DNA of 64,000 nucleotides from Streptomyces sp. NBC_01717 (GCF_036248255.1 NZ_CP109178.1:3286001-3350000); one strand, 5' to 3'; counted from the first letter of the stretch, positions 1 through 8,219 are shown. Numbers and translations: made by a program. The notes: generated by a model from the letters alone, not told the origin.

Positions 1-20
1 CCCGCGACACAAGGGGGTTC

Positions 21-173
21 GTTACTGGCTAGTAACGGCCCGATAACCGATGCACAACCGGGTGACATCGACCGGCCACACAGGGTGGTGCAGGGCGCAT
101 GGAGAAAAGGGGAGATGGAGGTTTGTAAGCGGACAGATCCCAACGCACGATTTACTGCGAGTAACAGCCCGAG
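21..173. repeat. Pair of TTACT...AGTAAC palindromic repeats
   Basis: Two related inverted repeats lie about 130 bp apart. The first is GTTACT-GGCT-AGTAAC (21-36) and the second is TTACT-GCG-AGTAA (152-164). Similarity continues past both palindromes into GGCCCGA and AGCCCGA. They look like paired operator sites for a dimeric, TetR-like repressor acting on a gene left of the window. No gene is evident in bases 1-223; short reading frames here lack coding-type third-position bias. Confidence 0.5.
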
Positions 174-223
174 CTTTTATCAAGATTTGGTAAAGCGGGG
201 GCGGGTCCTGTCGCTCGACCGCG

Positions 224-259
224 AAAAACGGCCGTGGCACCGGCGGGGCACCACGGCCG
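224..259 (-). terminator. Rho-independent terminator of the thioredoxin/TPR gene
   Basis: On the minus strand, 11 bp past the stop codon, a 9-bp perfect stem (CGGCCGTGG / CCACGGCCG) with a 13-nt loop is followed directly by TTTTT. This is one of the few hairpins in the window with a proper U-tract. Confidence 0.8.
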
Positions 260-269
260 AGTTGTCACA

Positions 270-1250
270 TCAGAACAGGACCCGGGCCAGCGCCGTGCGG
301 GCGGCGACGACGCGCGGGTCCTCCGGGCCGATCACCTCGAACAGCTCGAGGAGGCGCAGCCGCGCCGCGTCCCGGTCGTCACCGAAATTGCGGCGCACGG
401 TCTCGACGAGCCGCCCGAAGGCGTCCTCGACATGACCGCCGACCAGGTCCAGATCGGCGGCGGCGATCTGCGCCGCCACATCGCCCGGCTTCTCGGCGGC
501 GTCGTCGCGGACCTGCTGCGGGTCCATGTCCCGCACCCGGGAGAGCAGTTCGGCCTGAGCGAGACCCAGTTTGGCCTCGGTGTTGGCCGGGTCGTCGGAG
601 AGCACGTTCTTGTACGCCTGGACGGCGCCGGCGAAGTCGTTGGCGTCCAGCGCCCGGACCGCCGCTTCGAGCAGCGCGTCGTACGGACCGGCCGGAACCT
701 CGGCCGGGCCCTGCTCGGCTCCCTCCGGACCGGCCGCGGCCGCGTCGACCGCGATCCCGGTGAGACCGAACCGCTCCTCGCCGACCTGGATCAGCTGGTC
801 CAGGGTCTGCCGGATCTGGGCCTCCGGGGCCGCGCCCTGGAAGAGCGGGAGGGCCTGCCCGGCGACGACGGCGAAGACCGCCGGGATGCCCTGGATACCG
901 AACTGCTGCATCAGCATCTGGTTGGCATCGACATCGACCTTGGCCAGCAGGAAGCGGCCGTTGTACTCCTGGGCCAGCCGCTCAAGGAGCGGCCCCAACT
1001 GCTTGCACGGCTCGCACCACTCGGCCCAGAAGTCGATGACGACGGGGACCTCGGCGGAGCGCTGGAGAACGTCGCGCTCGAAGCCCGCCTCATCGACATC
1101 GATCACCAGGGCGGACGGAGGTACGGCGCCGCCGCCGCCCTGCCGGGCGGTCTCGGCACGGGCCTGCTCCGCCTTCACCTTGGCCTCGCCGGCCGCCTTC
1201 ACCGCGGCGAGGTCGACGACGCCGCTCATGGACATGTTCCTAGGCTGCAT
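270..1250 (-). CDS. Thioredoxin-domain protein with TPR-like C-terminus (YbbN/CnoX-like co-chaperone)
   Basis: The protein has 326 residues. An Ala/Gln-rich N-terminal stretch (1-45) leads into a thioredoxin fold (about 46-150) with the active site W-C79-E-P-C82-K, a variant of the usual WCGPC. The rest is helical and TPR-like, as in the YbbN/CnoX family, whose members protect or hand over unfolded proteins and can form mixed disulfides. The start was chosen at the ATG preceded by GGAGG at 8-nt spacing; the reading frame stays open further upstream but without coding support. No signal peptide is seen, so a cytosolic location is expected. It is divergent from the TetR gene and ends at a strong terminator. 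Redox activity with the CEPC motif is inferred. Confidence 0.85.
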   Translation of the reverse strand: MQPRNMSMSGVVDLAAVKAAGEAKVKAEQARAETARQGGGGAVPPSALVIDVDEAGFERDVLQRSAEVPVVIDFWAEWCEPCKQLGPLLERLAQEYNGRFLLAKVDVDANQMLMQQFGIQGIPAVFAVVAGQALPLFQGAAPEAQIRQTLDQLIQVGEERFGLTGIAVDAAAAGPEGAEQGPAEVPAGPYDALLEAAVRALDANDFAGAVQAYKNVLSDDPANTEAKLGLAQAELLSRVRDMDPQQVRDDAAEKPGDVAAQIAAADLDLVGGHVEDAFGRLVETVRRNFGDDRDAARLRLLELFEVIGPEDPRVVAARTALARVLF

Positions 1251-1565
1251 GCGTACATCCTCCCCCCTTGGCACGCCGTTCCGGAAAGCGATCCGGGAAC
1301 CGCATCCGTCCGTGGCTCCCGCCGGAGTGCGGGGCGCACGGACATCCACGGCCCGCGGGCCCTCCAGGGCCCTTTTTCCGCCGGGTCCCCACCCGGCGCA
1401 TGTGGCTGTCGTTCGCTCGTGGCGCAGCAACGGCACGGCCGTCGTCCTTACGCTACGACCCGTAGCGTAACTGGCCCACACCCCTGGTGCACAAGAGTGT
1501 TCGGTGATCTGTCTCACGACGAACCGGAACGGCTTGTTCTCGCTACCGGCGGGTATGGTCACGGG
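1251..1565. other. Divergent intergenic region, thioredoxin gene / tetR
   Basis: This 315-bp spacer between divergent genes holds a strong palindrome (1448-1470) and the promoter-like TATGGT just ahead of the TetR gene. No protein gene is supported inside it. Confidence 0.6.
1448..1470. promoter_or_regulatory. Perfect inverted repeat, candidate TetR operator
   Basis: TTACGCTACG and CGTAGCGTAA form perfect 10-bp arms around ACC. Length and symmetry fit a TetR-family operator. It lies about 95 bp upstream of the TetR gene in the divergent promoter region, so autoregulation, with control of the thioredoxin gene, is the simplest reading. Confidence 0.6.
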
Positions 1566-1566
1566 A
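1554..1566 (+). promoter_or_regulatory. -10 element of a probable leaderless tetR promoter
   Basis: TATGGT is followed by 6 nt and then the ATG. No ribosome binding site precedes this start, so transcription probably begins at or next to the start codon. Confidence 0.45.
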
Positions 1567-2195
1567 TGCTGAGCGACGGCCACCCCAAACCCGCCCGAAC
1601 GGGACGACCGCGCAGCGCCGCGGCCGATGAAGCGATCCTGGAAGCCTGCCGGGCCTCGCTGGTCGACCTCGGCTGGTCGAAGCTGACGATGGGTGACGTG
1701 GCCACACGGGCCGGGGTCGCAAAGACGACCCTCTACCGCCGCTGGGCCGGAAAGAACGAACTGGTCGTCGACGCCGTCGCGGTCCTCTTCGACGAGCTGG
1801 AACTGCCTGATCTGGGCAGCCTGTCGGCCGATGTGCAGGGCGTGGTGCTGCAGTTCGCCGGGCTGCTGGAGCGGCCGGAGACCAGGACCGCGCTGATGGC
1901 CGTCGTCGCCGAGTCGACCCGCGACGAGGCGCTGCGGGCCCGGATCCGCGACTCGATCGTGGACCGGCAGAAGCGGCTCGTGCTACTGGGACGGCAACGG
2001 GCGCAGCGGCGCGGCGAGTTGCCCGTCGAAGCGGACGAGGCGACGGCGGCCATGACGGCCGACCTGATCTTCGATGTGATCGCCGGTGCGGTCGTGCACC
2101 GGGCACTGGTGAGCGCCGAGCCCGTCGACGAGGACTGGGCCCGGCGCTTCACCGTTCTGCTGCTCGCGGGGCTGGGCGCGGCGGTCGCCACGTAA
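1566..2195 (+). CDS. TetR/AcrR family transcriptional regulator
   Basis: The protein has 209 residues. The N-terminal helix-turn-helix is clear: 'TMGDVATRAGVAKTTLYRRW' spans residues 41-60, followed by K63 in the usual position. The C-terminal ligand-binding domain (about 75-209) is all-helical and of the TetR_C type. It binds DNA as a dimer; the ligand is unknown. The ATG has no Shine-Dalgarno but follows TATGGT at a leaderless spacing. The gene is convergent with icmA (24 bp between stops) and divergent from the thioredoxin gene, and a 23-bp palindrome upstream is its likely operator. Whether it also controls icmA is open, because the icmA palindrome has a different sequence. Confidence 0.9.
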   Translation: MLSDGHPKPARTGRPRSAAADEAILEACRASLVDLGWSKLTMGDVATRAGVAKTTLYRRWAGKNELVVDAVAVLFDELELPDLGSLSADVQGVVLQFAGLLERPETRTALMAVVAESTRDEALRARIRDSIVDRQKRLVLLGRQRAQRRGELPVEADEATAAMTADLIFDVIAGAVVHRALVSAEPVDEDWARRFTVLLLAGLGAAVAT

Positions 2196-2219
2196 CGCGG
2201 GCCCCTGGCCGCGCTCCCG

Positions 2220-3920
2220 TCAGAAGCCGGGCGGCTCGGTGTATGTGCCCCACTCGTCGCGCAGGACCCCGCAGATCTCACCGAGCGTCGCCTCGGCCCG
2301 TACCGCGTCGAGCATCGGTCCGATCATGTTCGAGCCGTCGCGGGCGGCGGCCAGCATCGCGTCCAGTGAGGCGCGGACCCGGGCGTCGTCTCGGGCGGCC
2401 TTGCGGTCGGCGAGCTCGCGGACCTGCTCGCGCTCGACCTCGTGGCTGACCCGCAGGATCTCCAGGTCGCCGGTGACCGAGCCGTGGTGGACATTGACGC
2501 CCACGACCCGCTTGTCCCCCTTCTCCAGCGACTGCTGGTACCGGAAGGCGGACTCGGCGATCTCGCCGGTGAACCAGCCGTCCTCGATCCCGCGCAGGAT
2601 GCCGGAGGTCATCGGCCCGACGGGGTGCTGCCCGTCCGGATGCGCCCTGGTGCCGCGCTCCTTGATCTGGTCGAAGATCTTCTCGGCGTCGGCCTCGATC
2701 CGGTCGGTGAGCTGCTCGACGTACCAGGAGCCGCCCAGCGGGTCCGCCACATTGGCGACACCGGTCTCCTCCATCAGCACCTGCTGGGTGCGCAGCGCGA
2801 TCTCGGCGGCCTGCTCGGAGGGGAGTGCGAGGGTCTCGTCGAGGGCGTTGGTGTGCAGCGAGTTGGTGCCGCCGAGGACGGCGGACAGGGCCTCGACCGC
2901 GGTCCGTACGACGTTGTTGTACGGCTGCTGGGCGGTGAGGGAGACCCCGGCGGTCTGGGTGTGGAAGCGGAGCCACTGCGCCTTGTCGGTCTTCGCCCCG
3001 TACACCTCCTTCATCCAGCGGGCCCAGATCCGGCGGGCCGCGCGGAACTTGGCGATCTCCTCGAAGAAGTCGAGGTGCGCGTCGAAGAAGAAGGAGAGCC
3101 CGGGGGCGAAGGTGTCGACGTCGAGCCCGCGGGAGAGGCCGAGCTCCACGTAGCCGAAGCCGTCGGCGAGGGTGTACGCGAGCTCCTGCGCGGCCGTCGC
3201 CCCGGCCTCGCGGATGTGGTAGCCGGAGACCGAGAGCGGCTTGTACGCGGGGATGGCGGCGGCGCAGTGCTCCATCAGGTCGCCGATCAGGCGCAGATGG
3301 GGCTCGGGCTGGAAGAGCCACTCCTTCTGCGCGATGTACTCCTTGAAGATGTCGGTCTGGAGCGTGCCGTTCAGCACCCCGGGGTCGACGCCCTGGCGCT
3401 CGGCGGCGACCAGGTACATGCAGAAGACGGGGACGGCGGGGCCGCTGATCGTCATGGACGTCGTGACATCGCCGAGCGGGATGTCCTTGAAGAGGACCTC
3501 CATGTCGGCGGCGGAGTCGATGGCGACACCGCAGTGCCCGACCTCGCCGAGCGAGCGCGGCTCGTCCGAGTCGCGGCCCATCAGCGTCGGCATGTCGAAG
3601 GCGACGCTGAGCCCGCCGCCGCCCGCGGCGAGGATCATCTTGTACCGCTCGTTGGTCTGCTCGGCGTTGCCGAAGCCGGCGAACTGGCGGATGGTCCAGG
3701 TGCGGCCGCGGTAGCCGGTCGGATAGAGCCCCCGGGTGAACGGGTACTCGCCCGGCCAGCCGATCCGCTCGAAGCCCTCGTAGGTGTCCCCGGGGCGGGG
3801 CCCGTACGCGGGCTCGACCGGGTCCCCGGAGAGCGTGGTGAAGTCCGCGTCACGCTTGCGGGCCTTGTCGTAACGGGCCTGCCAGCGTCGGCGGCCTTCC
3901 TCGATCGCGTCAGCGTCCAT
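2220..3920 (-). CDS. icmA: Isobutyryl-CoA mutase, large (substrate-binding) subunit IcmA
   Basis: The protein has 566 residues, the length of Streptomyces IcmA. It has the TIM-barrel acyl-CoA mutase domain and lacks the B12-binding domain found in one-piece methylmalonyl-CoA mutases. Two positions set substrate choice: F80 in 'TIRQF' and Q198 in 'EYIAQKE'. Methylmalonyl-CoA mutases have Tyr and Arg there, so this enzyme should interconvert isobutyryl-CoA and n-butyryl-CoA, linking valine breakdown to butyrate and polyketide precursors. It needs the separate small subunit IcmB (not in this window), adenosylcobalamin and a MeaB-type chaperone. The ATG lacks a Shine-Dalgarno but sits 6 nt after TAAATT, and a perfect palindrome overlaps that element. 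Confidence 0.93.
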   Translation of the reverse strand: MDADAIEEGRRRWQARYDKARKRDADFTTLSGDPVEPAYGPRPGDTYEGFERIGWPGEYPFTRGLYPTGYRGRTWTIRQFAGFGNAEQTNERYKMILAAGGGGLSVAFDMPTLMGRDSDEPRSLGEVGHCGVAIDSAADMEVLFKDIPLGDVTTSMTISGPAVPVFCMYLVAAERQGVDPGVLNGTLQTDIFKEYIAQKEWLFQPEPHLRLIGDLMEHCAAAIPAYKPLSVSGYHIREAGATAAQELAYTLADGFGYVELGLSRGLDVDTFAPGLSFFFDAHLDFFEEIAKFRAARRIWARWMKEVYGAKTDKAQWLRFHTQTAGVSLTAQQPYNNVVRTAVEALSAVLGGTNSLHTNALDETLALPSEQAAEIALRTQQVLMEETGVANVADPLGGSWYVEQLTDRIEADAEKIFDQIKERGTRAHPDGQHPVGPMTSGILRGIEDGWFTGEIAESAFRYQQSLEKGDKRVVGVNVHHGSVTGDLEILRVSHEVEREQVRELADRKAARDDARVRASLDAMLAAARDGSNMIGPMLDAVRAEATLGEICGVLRDEWGTYTEPPGF

Positions 3921-3956
3921 AGGACCAATTTACTAGGACGTCCTAGTAAATGTCGA
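3921..3956 (-). promoter_or_regulatory. icmA promoter with overlapping 24-bp palindromic operator
   Basis: Bases 3928-3951 form a perfect palindrome whose half-sites are ATTTACTAGGAC and its complement. On the minus strand a -35-like TCGACA (3956-3951), an 18-bp spacer and -10 TAAATT (3932-3927) lead to the icmA ATG after 6 nt. A dimeric repressor bound here would cover the spacer and most of the -10 element. Confidence 0.7.
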
Positions 3957-3961
3957 TGACA

Positions 3962-3990
3962 AACCGCCCGGCGCTTTGCGCGGGGCGGTT
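3962..3990 (-). terminator. Terminator-like hairpin after the DUF3817 gene
   Basis: A GC-rich stem of 12 bp with one mismatch and a 5-nt loop (CTTTG) lies 14 bp past the stop of the minus-strand DUF3817 gene. Only a short TTTG follows it. Confidence 0.55.
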
Positions 3991-4003
3991 CGGGTGGGCC
4001 GGG

Positions 4004-4336
4004 TCAGGCCTTGGCGGTCACCGGGGAGCCGTCCGCGACCAGCGGCTCGATCTCACGCACGACCTTGCGCTCGACGAAGAACGCGGCGGTCGGGATCGTG
4101 CCGGAGATCAGCACCCAGAGGAGCTTTCCCATCGGCCACTTCGCCTTGGAGCCCAGGTCGAAGGCGAAGATCAGGTAGATGATGTACAGCACACCGTGGA
4201 TCTGGGAGACGACGAGCGTCAGACCCTCACCGGTGTCGAAGCCGTACTTGAAGACCATGCAGGTGCAGAGCACCAGCAACATGACGGCGGTGACGTAGGC
4301 CATCACCCGGTACCGGGTCAGCACGCTGCGTTTCAT
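4004..4336 (-). CDS. DUF3817 family small integral membrane protein
   Basis: The 110-residue protein has three hydrophobic segments (about 11-32, 41-61 and 74-93) with the family's W-P motif after the second ('KAKWPMGK'). DUF3817 is a small actinobacterial membrane family without an assigned function. The ATG chosen follows TACGCT after 7 nt with no Shine-Dalgarno, a leaderless arrangement. The gene lies downstream of a MarR gene (98 bp) on the same strand and ends at a hairpin just before the icmA promoter. A second DUF3817 gene occurs at 7869-8219. Confidence 0.8.
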   Translation of the reverse strand: MKRSVLTRYRVMAYVTAVMLLVLCTCMVFKYGFDTGEGLTLVVSQIHGVLYIIYLIFAFDLGSKAKWPMGKLLWVLISGTIPTAAFFVERKVVREIEPLVADGSPVTAKA

Positions 4337-4434
4337 GGCAACGAGCGTAACCGGGCAGCCGGGGGGATCTTGAAGCGGGCCGGGGGTCGTGCGTGCCGGA
4401 CCCCGGGAGCCCGGCGCGACTCGAAGGAATGACC

Positions 4435-4944
4435 CTATTTCTCTTCGAAGTCGTGGGCCGCGATCCGCAGCGGACGCAGCATGGCGAAGATCTCCGCGCA
4501 CTCCTCGGCGTCGTACGCCCCGAGTCCGAACTCCATGTCCACCAGTTCCCGGGTGGCCGCCTCGACCACTTCGCGGCCCTTCCCGGTGATCGAGGCGAGC
4601 GTGCCGCGACCGTCGTTCGGGTTGGGCCGCTTGGCGACCAGACCGGACCTGACCAGCCGGTCCACCGTGTTCGTGACGGAGGTGGGGTGGACCATCAGCC
4701 GCTCGCCGATCTTGGACATCGGCAGCTCGCCCGCCTTGGAGAAGGTGAGCAGCACCAGCGCCTCGTACCGCGCGAAGGTCAGCCCGTACGGTTTGACGAC
4801 CGCGTCGACCTCGGCGAGCAGGATCTGCTGCGCACGCATGATCGAGGTGATCGCCCCCATCGCGGGGACCGGACCCCAGCGCTGCTGCCAGAGTTCGTCG
4901 GCGCGGGCGATGGGATCGAACGGGAGACTGAGCGGCTTCGGCAC
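4435..4944 (-). CDS. MarR family transcriptional regulator
   Basis: The 169-residue protein has the MarR winged helix-turn-helix in the middle: 'MSKIGERLMVHPTSVTNTVD' is the recognition region, followed by a wing with the conserved DGR (in 'PNPNDGRGT'). The GTG at 4944 is preceded by GGTAAGG. A second GTG at 4962 would overlap the stop of the upstream MFS gene by 8 bp and add six residues. Either way it is translationally close-coupled to the efflux gene, suggesting it controls that transporter. The ligand is unknown. Length and motifs fit the family well. Confidence 0.9.
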   Translation of the reverse strand: MPKPLSLPFDPIARADELWQQRWGPVPAMGAITSIMRAQQILLAEVDAVVKPYGLTFARYEALVLLTFSKAGELPMSKIGERLMVHPTSVTNTVDRLVRSGLVAKRPNPNDGRGTLASITGKGREVVEAATRELVDMEFGLGAYDAEECAEIFAMLRPLRIAAHDFEEK

Positions 4945-4954
4945 GGCACCGACC

Positions 4955-6448
4955 TTACCCACTGGTCATATGCTGGTCAGCCCCGTCTCGTACTTCGGTC
5001 CGGCTACCGTCCACAGGTGCGGTTGCGCGTGCGGTTCTGCTGACCTCGCGGACGAGCAGAAGGGTGCAGACGACGCCGATCACCCCGGAGTCGGCGACCA
5101 CCCGGTGCACGGGGAGGAACTCGGCGGCAAGGCCGGCGAGGGCCATGCCGATGCCCTGGACCGTCATCAGTCCTGCGGTGAGCAGGGTCATGGCTCGGCC
5201 CCGCAGCTCCTCCGGGACGGCGTCGACGAACCACTGGTCGAGGCCGATGATGTACGCCGCCCCCACCCCGGCCAGGGCGAGCGCGACCAGGGTCAGCGCC
5301 ATACCGGGGCGGAGCCCGTACAGCAGGAGCGGCAGCAGCCCGGTGGCGGCGACCGGCAGCACGATCCGGGAGCGGACCCGCGGGGCCAGCACGGCGCCCG
5401 CGTACAGCTCGGCGGCGATGTGCCCGACCGGCATCGCGCACATCAGCAGCCCCAGGGCGGCCGGGCCGAGGCCGATCTCGTCCGCGTACGGGGCGGCGAG
5501 AGCCTCCGGTGCGACGACGAACAGCGCGGGTACCCAGAAGAGCAGCATCAGCGCGCGGATTCTGCGGTCGGCGAGGACGATGCGGGCCCCGGCCAGTGAT
5601 TCCTTGAGCAGCGCGCCGCCTCGGTCACCGCCGGTCCTGGCGGGCCGGTTGCGGGTGCCGAAGCGGAGCAGGGCCGCCGAGCAGAGGAACGTCCCGACAG
5701 TGATTGTGATCGCCCCGCGCGCGGACAGCGCGGCAAGCAGCACACCGCCCACGCCGAAACCGATCAGCAGCGCGCTCTGCGAGACGATCCGCAGCAGCGA
5801 GCGGCCCAGTACATAGAGGTCGCCCTCGCCGAGGATGTCGGTGAGCGCGGCCATCCGCGTCCCGGTGAAGACGGGCGACACGGAGGCGACGAGACAGCGC
5901 AGCGCGAGGAGCCCGCCGACCGGGGTGCCCGGCAGCACCATGACGGCGACGCAGCCCGCGCAGATCAGATCGCAGGTGACGAGAACCCGGCGGGCCGGGT
6001 AGCGGTCGGCGACCCCGGCGAAGAGCGTGCCGCCGACGAGGTACGGCAGGAAGCCGAGCGCGAACGTGAGGGCGCTGAGCAGGGGCGAGCCGGTGAGGTC
6101 GTAGACGAGGACGGTGAGCGCGAGCTCGCTGACCACGACGCCGAGGAGGGAGAGCAGATGGGCGGCGAAGACGGCGCGGAACTCCCGCACGGCGAAGACC
6201 GCACGGTAACCGCGGGGGGTGGGCTCCGGGGACGCGGCGGCGGGGGCCCGGTCCCGGAGCGCGGGCGACGGCTTCGGGTCAATGGGGTCGGCGCGCTCCG
6301 GGGAAGGGGCCGAGACCGGCACCGGTGCGGCGGGGTGGGCGGTCGCGGTGCGGGGCGCGGCCGACGGGTCGCGTGGGCCCGTCGGACCGTGCGGGGTGTC
6401 CGCCGCGTCGCGGGGGCCGTCCGCCGGGGTGGGGCTGTTGCTCGGCAT
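4955..6448 (-). CDS. MFS transporter (probable drug efflux)
   Basis: The 497-residue protein opens with a long Pro/Ala/Thr-rich cytoplasmic tail (1-80), unusual for the family, followed by about twelve membrane segments. The loop after the second segment carries the MFS signature in the form 'GVADRYPARRVLV'. It resembles the MFS_3/enterobactin-exporter-like group, which exports small lipophilic compounds with proton antiport. The gene is divergent from a DUF5937-HTH regulator gene (72-bp spacer with an inverted repeat) and the last codons abut the MarR gene, so two regulators flank it. The substrate cannot be told from sequence. Confidence 0.88.
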   Translation of the reverse strand: MPSNSPTPADGPRDAADTPHGPTGPRDPSAAPRTATAHPAAPVPVSAPSPERADPIDPKPSPALRDRAPAAASPEPTPRGYRAVFAVREFRAVFAAHLLSLLGVVVSELALTVLVYDLTGSPLLSALTFALGFLPYLVGGTLFAGVADRYPARRVLVTCDLICAGCVAVMVLPGTPVGGLLALRCLVASVSPVFTGTRMAALTDILGEGDLYVLGRSLLRIVSQSALLIGFGVGGVLLAALSARGAITITVGTFLCSAALLRFGTRNRPARTGGDRGGALLKESLAGARIVLADRRIRALMLLFWVPALFVVAPEALAAPYADEIGLGPAALGLLMCAMPVGHIAAELYAGAVLAPRVRSRIVLPVAATGLLPLLLYGLRPGMALTLVALALAGVGAAYIIGLDQWFVDAVPEELRGRAMTLLTAGLMTVQGIGMALAGLAAEFLPVHRVVADSGVIGVVCTLLLVREVSRTARATAPVDGSRTEVRDGADQHMTSG

Positions 6449-6488
6449 GGCCGCAGCTTGGAGGACCGGAGGCCCCGCTCCGTAGACT

Positions 6489-6504
6489 TTCGGCTGACGC
6501 CGAA
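6489..6504. promoter_or_regulatory. Inverted repeat between MFS and DUF5937 genes
   Basis: TTCGGC-TGAC-GCCGAA, perfect 6-bp arms, ends 16 bp before the DUF5937 start inside a 72-bp divergent spacer. It is a candidate operator for that ArsR-like regulator or for the MarR protein downstream of the transporter. Confidence 0.45.
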
Positions 6505-6520
6505 TCTTCGCGAGCCACCC

Positions 6521-7519
6521 ATGCCGTTCCATCTGCATTTCGACGAGAGCGATCTGCTTCGCTGCCGGTTCGCGCTCTCCCCGCTCTGGGAGACCCAGGC
6601 CGCGGTGCGCACGCTTCTGCATCCGGGGCGGCACGGCTATCACCAGCCATGGCTGCGGCGCATCCAGGACGCCGCCGCGGGTCTCGACCTCGGGCCGCTG
6701 TGGTCGTTGATGCCGGAGGGCGGACACAACCCGGACTTCCTCTGTCCGCCGCCGCTGGGGCCCTACGCCTCGTTCGAGGAGGAGATCGCCGGCGTACGCG
6801 CCATCGATCCCCGGCTCATCCGCGAGGACCTGGCCCTGACGCTCGCCGACCAGCCGGGTGCACTGGACTCCCCTGCCGGGCAGGCGCTGCTCGCCGACCC
6901 CGCGCGGGCGCTGCACGAGCTGGCCGCACTGCTGGAACAAGCCTGGCGGACCCTGGTCGAGCCGGACTGGCCGCGGCTGCGCGCGCTGCTGGAGGCGGAC
7001 ATCGCGTACCACTCGCGCCGGCTGGCCGAGGTCGGCTTCGCTCGGCTGCTCGGCGAGCTGAGTCCCCAGCTCAGGTGGACGGACTCGACCCTCACGCTGG
7101 TCGGGATGAAGGGCCGGCACTCCCGGGTGCTCGGCGGGCAGGGCCTCGTCCTGATGCCGAGCGTGTTCGCCTGGCCGGATGTCGTCAGCGGATACGAACC
7201 GCCCTGGCTGCCCGCGGTGATCTATCCCGCGCGTGGGATCGGCGGGCTGTGGACGGAGCCCGCCGACCGTACGCCACAGACGCTCGCCCGACTGCTCGGC
7301 CGGGCGCGGGCCGACGTACTGTGCGCGCTCGACGAACCGGCCGGGACGAGCGCCCTCGCCCACCGGCTGGGCCTCGCGCCGTCCTCCGTGTCGGCCCATC
7401 TGTCGGTGCTGCGGGCGGCGGGGCTGCTGACGTCACGGCGGTACGGACATCAGGTGCTGTACGAGCGCACGCCGCTCGGGATCGCACTCGCGGTGACGTC
7501 CGGCGCGGACACCGGGTGA
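6521..7519 (+). CDS. DUF5937 / ArsR-type winged-helix transcriptional regulator
   Basis: The 332-residue protein has an N-terminal DUF5937-type region (1-250), which begins with the typical 'HFDESDLLRCRFA' and contains 'SPLWE', and an ArsR-like winged helix at the C-terminus (about 262-320). The recognition helix lies in 'LGLAPSSVSAHLSVLRAAGL' and is followed by a basic wing. In Streptomyces such proteins usually sit beside MFS efflux genes, as here. No cysteine or histidine cluster typical of metal-sensing ArsR proteins is visible, so a small-molecule signal is more likely. The gene is convergent with the thiamine-binding gene across a bidirectional terminator. Confidence 0.85.
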   Translation: MPFHLHFDESDLLRCRFALSPLWETQAAVRTLLHPGRHGYHQPWLRRIQDAAAGLDLGPLWSLMPEGGHNPDFLCPPPLGPYASFEEEIAGVRAIDPRLIREDLALTLADQPGALDSPAGQALLADPARALHELAALLEQAWRTLVEPDWPRLRALLEADIAYHSRRLAEVGFARLLGELSPQLRWTDSTLTLVGMKGRHSRVLGGQGLVLMPSVFAWPDVVSGYEPPWLPAVIYPARGIGGLWTEPADRTPQTLARLLGRARADVLCALDEPAGTSALAHRLGLAPSSVSAHLSVLRAAGLLTSRRYGHQVLYERTPLGIALAVTSGADTG

Positions 7520-7525
7520 CAACGA

Positions 7526-7553
7526 AACCCCCGCGCCGTAGGGCGCGGGGGTT
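7526..7553. terminator. Bidirectional terminator
   Basis: A perfect 12-bp stem, AACCCCCGCGCC / GGCGCGGGGGTT, with a 4-nt loop sits between two convergent genes. A-rich and T-rich ends on each side suit termination in both directions. Confidence 0.8.
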
Positions 7554-7578
7554 CGTCAGGTGGTGCGGCAGGCCGGTG

Positions 7579-7872
7579 TCAGTCCGCGAGGTAGCGCTCG
7601 ACCGTCTCGACCTTGGAGGTCAGGCCGTCGGTGACGCCGGGGCGGATATCGGCCTTCAGTACGAGGGAGACACGTCCGGCGCGGGCCTCGACGGCCGCGA
7701 CCGCCCGCTTGACGACGTCCATGACCTCGTCCCACTCACCTTCGATGGAGGTGAACATGGCGTCCGTACGGTTGGGCAGGCCGGACTCGCGGACGACTCG
7801 GACGGCGTCGGCGACGTACTCACCGACGTCCTCACCGACACCCAGCGGGCTGACGGAGAAGGCGACGATCAT
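7579..7872 (-). CDS. MTH1187/YkoF-like thiamine-binding protein
   Basis: The 97-residue single-domain protein starts '[11 protein letters not shown]', with the ferredoxin-like fold of the MTH1187 (DUF77) family. Family members form tetramers and bind thiamine or hydroxymethylpyrimidine-type ligands; a physiological role is not firmly established. The start overlaps the stop of the upstream DUF3817 gene in an ATGA arrangement, so the two are co-translated. No TPP riboswitch or thiamine biosynthetic gene is nearby, so the link to thiamine rests on family membership only. Confidence 0.82.
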   Translation of the reverse strand: MIVAFSVSPLGVGEDVGEYVADAVRVVRESGLPNRTDAMFTSIEGEWDEVMDVVKRAVAAVEARAGRVSLVLKADIRPGVTDGLTSKVETVERYLAD

Positions 7873-8219
7873 GCGCTGACCACGCCTTCCCGGCGGGCGC
7901 GGGCGGCGATGACCCCATCGGCCTCGTAGCGCTTCAGCACCTTGTCGCCGTACAGCCCGCCGAACGGGAGCAGCGCCAGCAGGAAGAAGAACGCGACGCG
8001 CTTGAACGGCCACTTGGTCTTGGACCAGACGTCCAGCAGCAGGACGGCGTAGATCACGAAGAGGACGCCGTGCAGCATGCCGAGCGGCATCATCAGGAAG
8101 TCGATGTCGGAGACACGGCTGAGGATCGAGCCAAAGATGATCAGCGCCGGGAAGGAGAGCGCCTCGGGAATCGAGATGAGGCGCAGCCGGTGCAGGGCGG
8201 TGGCGGTCTTGATGTCCAC
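7869..8219 (-). CDS. DUF3817 family small membrane protein
   Basis: The 116-residue protein has about three membrane segments and the family's 'KTKWPFKR' motif, paralogous to the gene at 4004-4336. The GTG start has GAAGG about 8 nt upstream; an in-frame ATG further up lacks support. It is the first gene of a two-gene operon with the thiamine-binding protein (4-bp overlap). Function is unknown; coupling to a cytosolic ligand-binding protein raises the possibility of a role in small-molecule movement, but this is inference. Confidence 0.8.
   Translation of the reverse strand: MDIKTATALHRLRLISIPEALSFPALIIFGSILSRVSDIDFLMMPLGMLHGVLFVIYAVLLLDVWSKTKWPFKRVAFFFLLALLPFGGLYGDKVLKRYEADGVIAARARREGVVSA

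Noticed and set aside
234..1565. Extension of the TetR reading frame upstream through the thioredoxin gene
   Set aside because: This is antisense to a well-supported gene and has no start signal; the TetR family begins at 1566.
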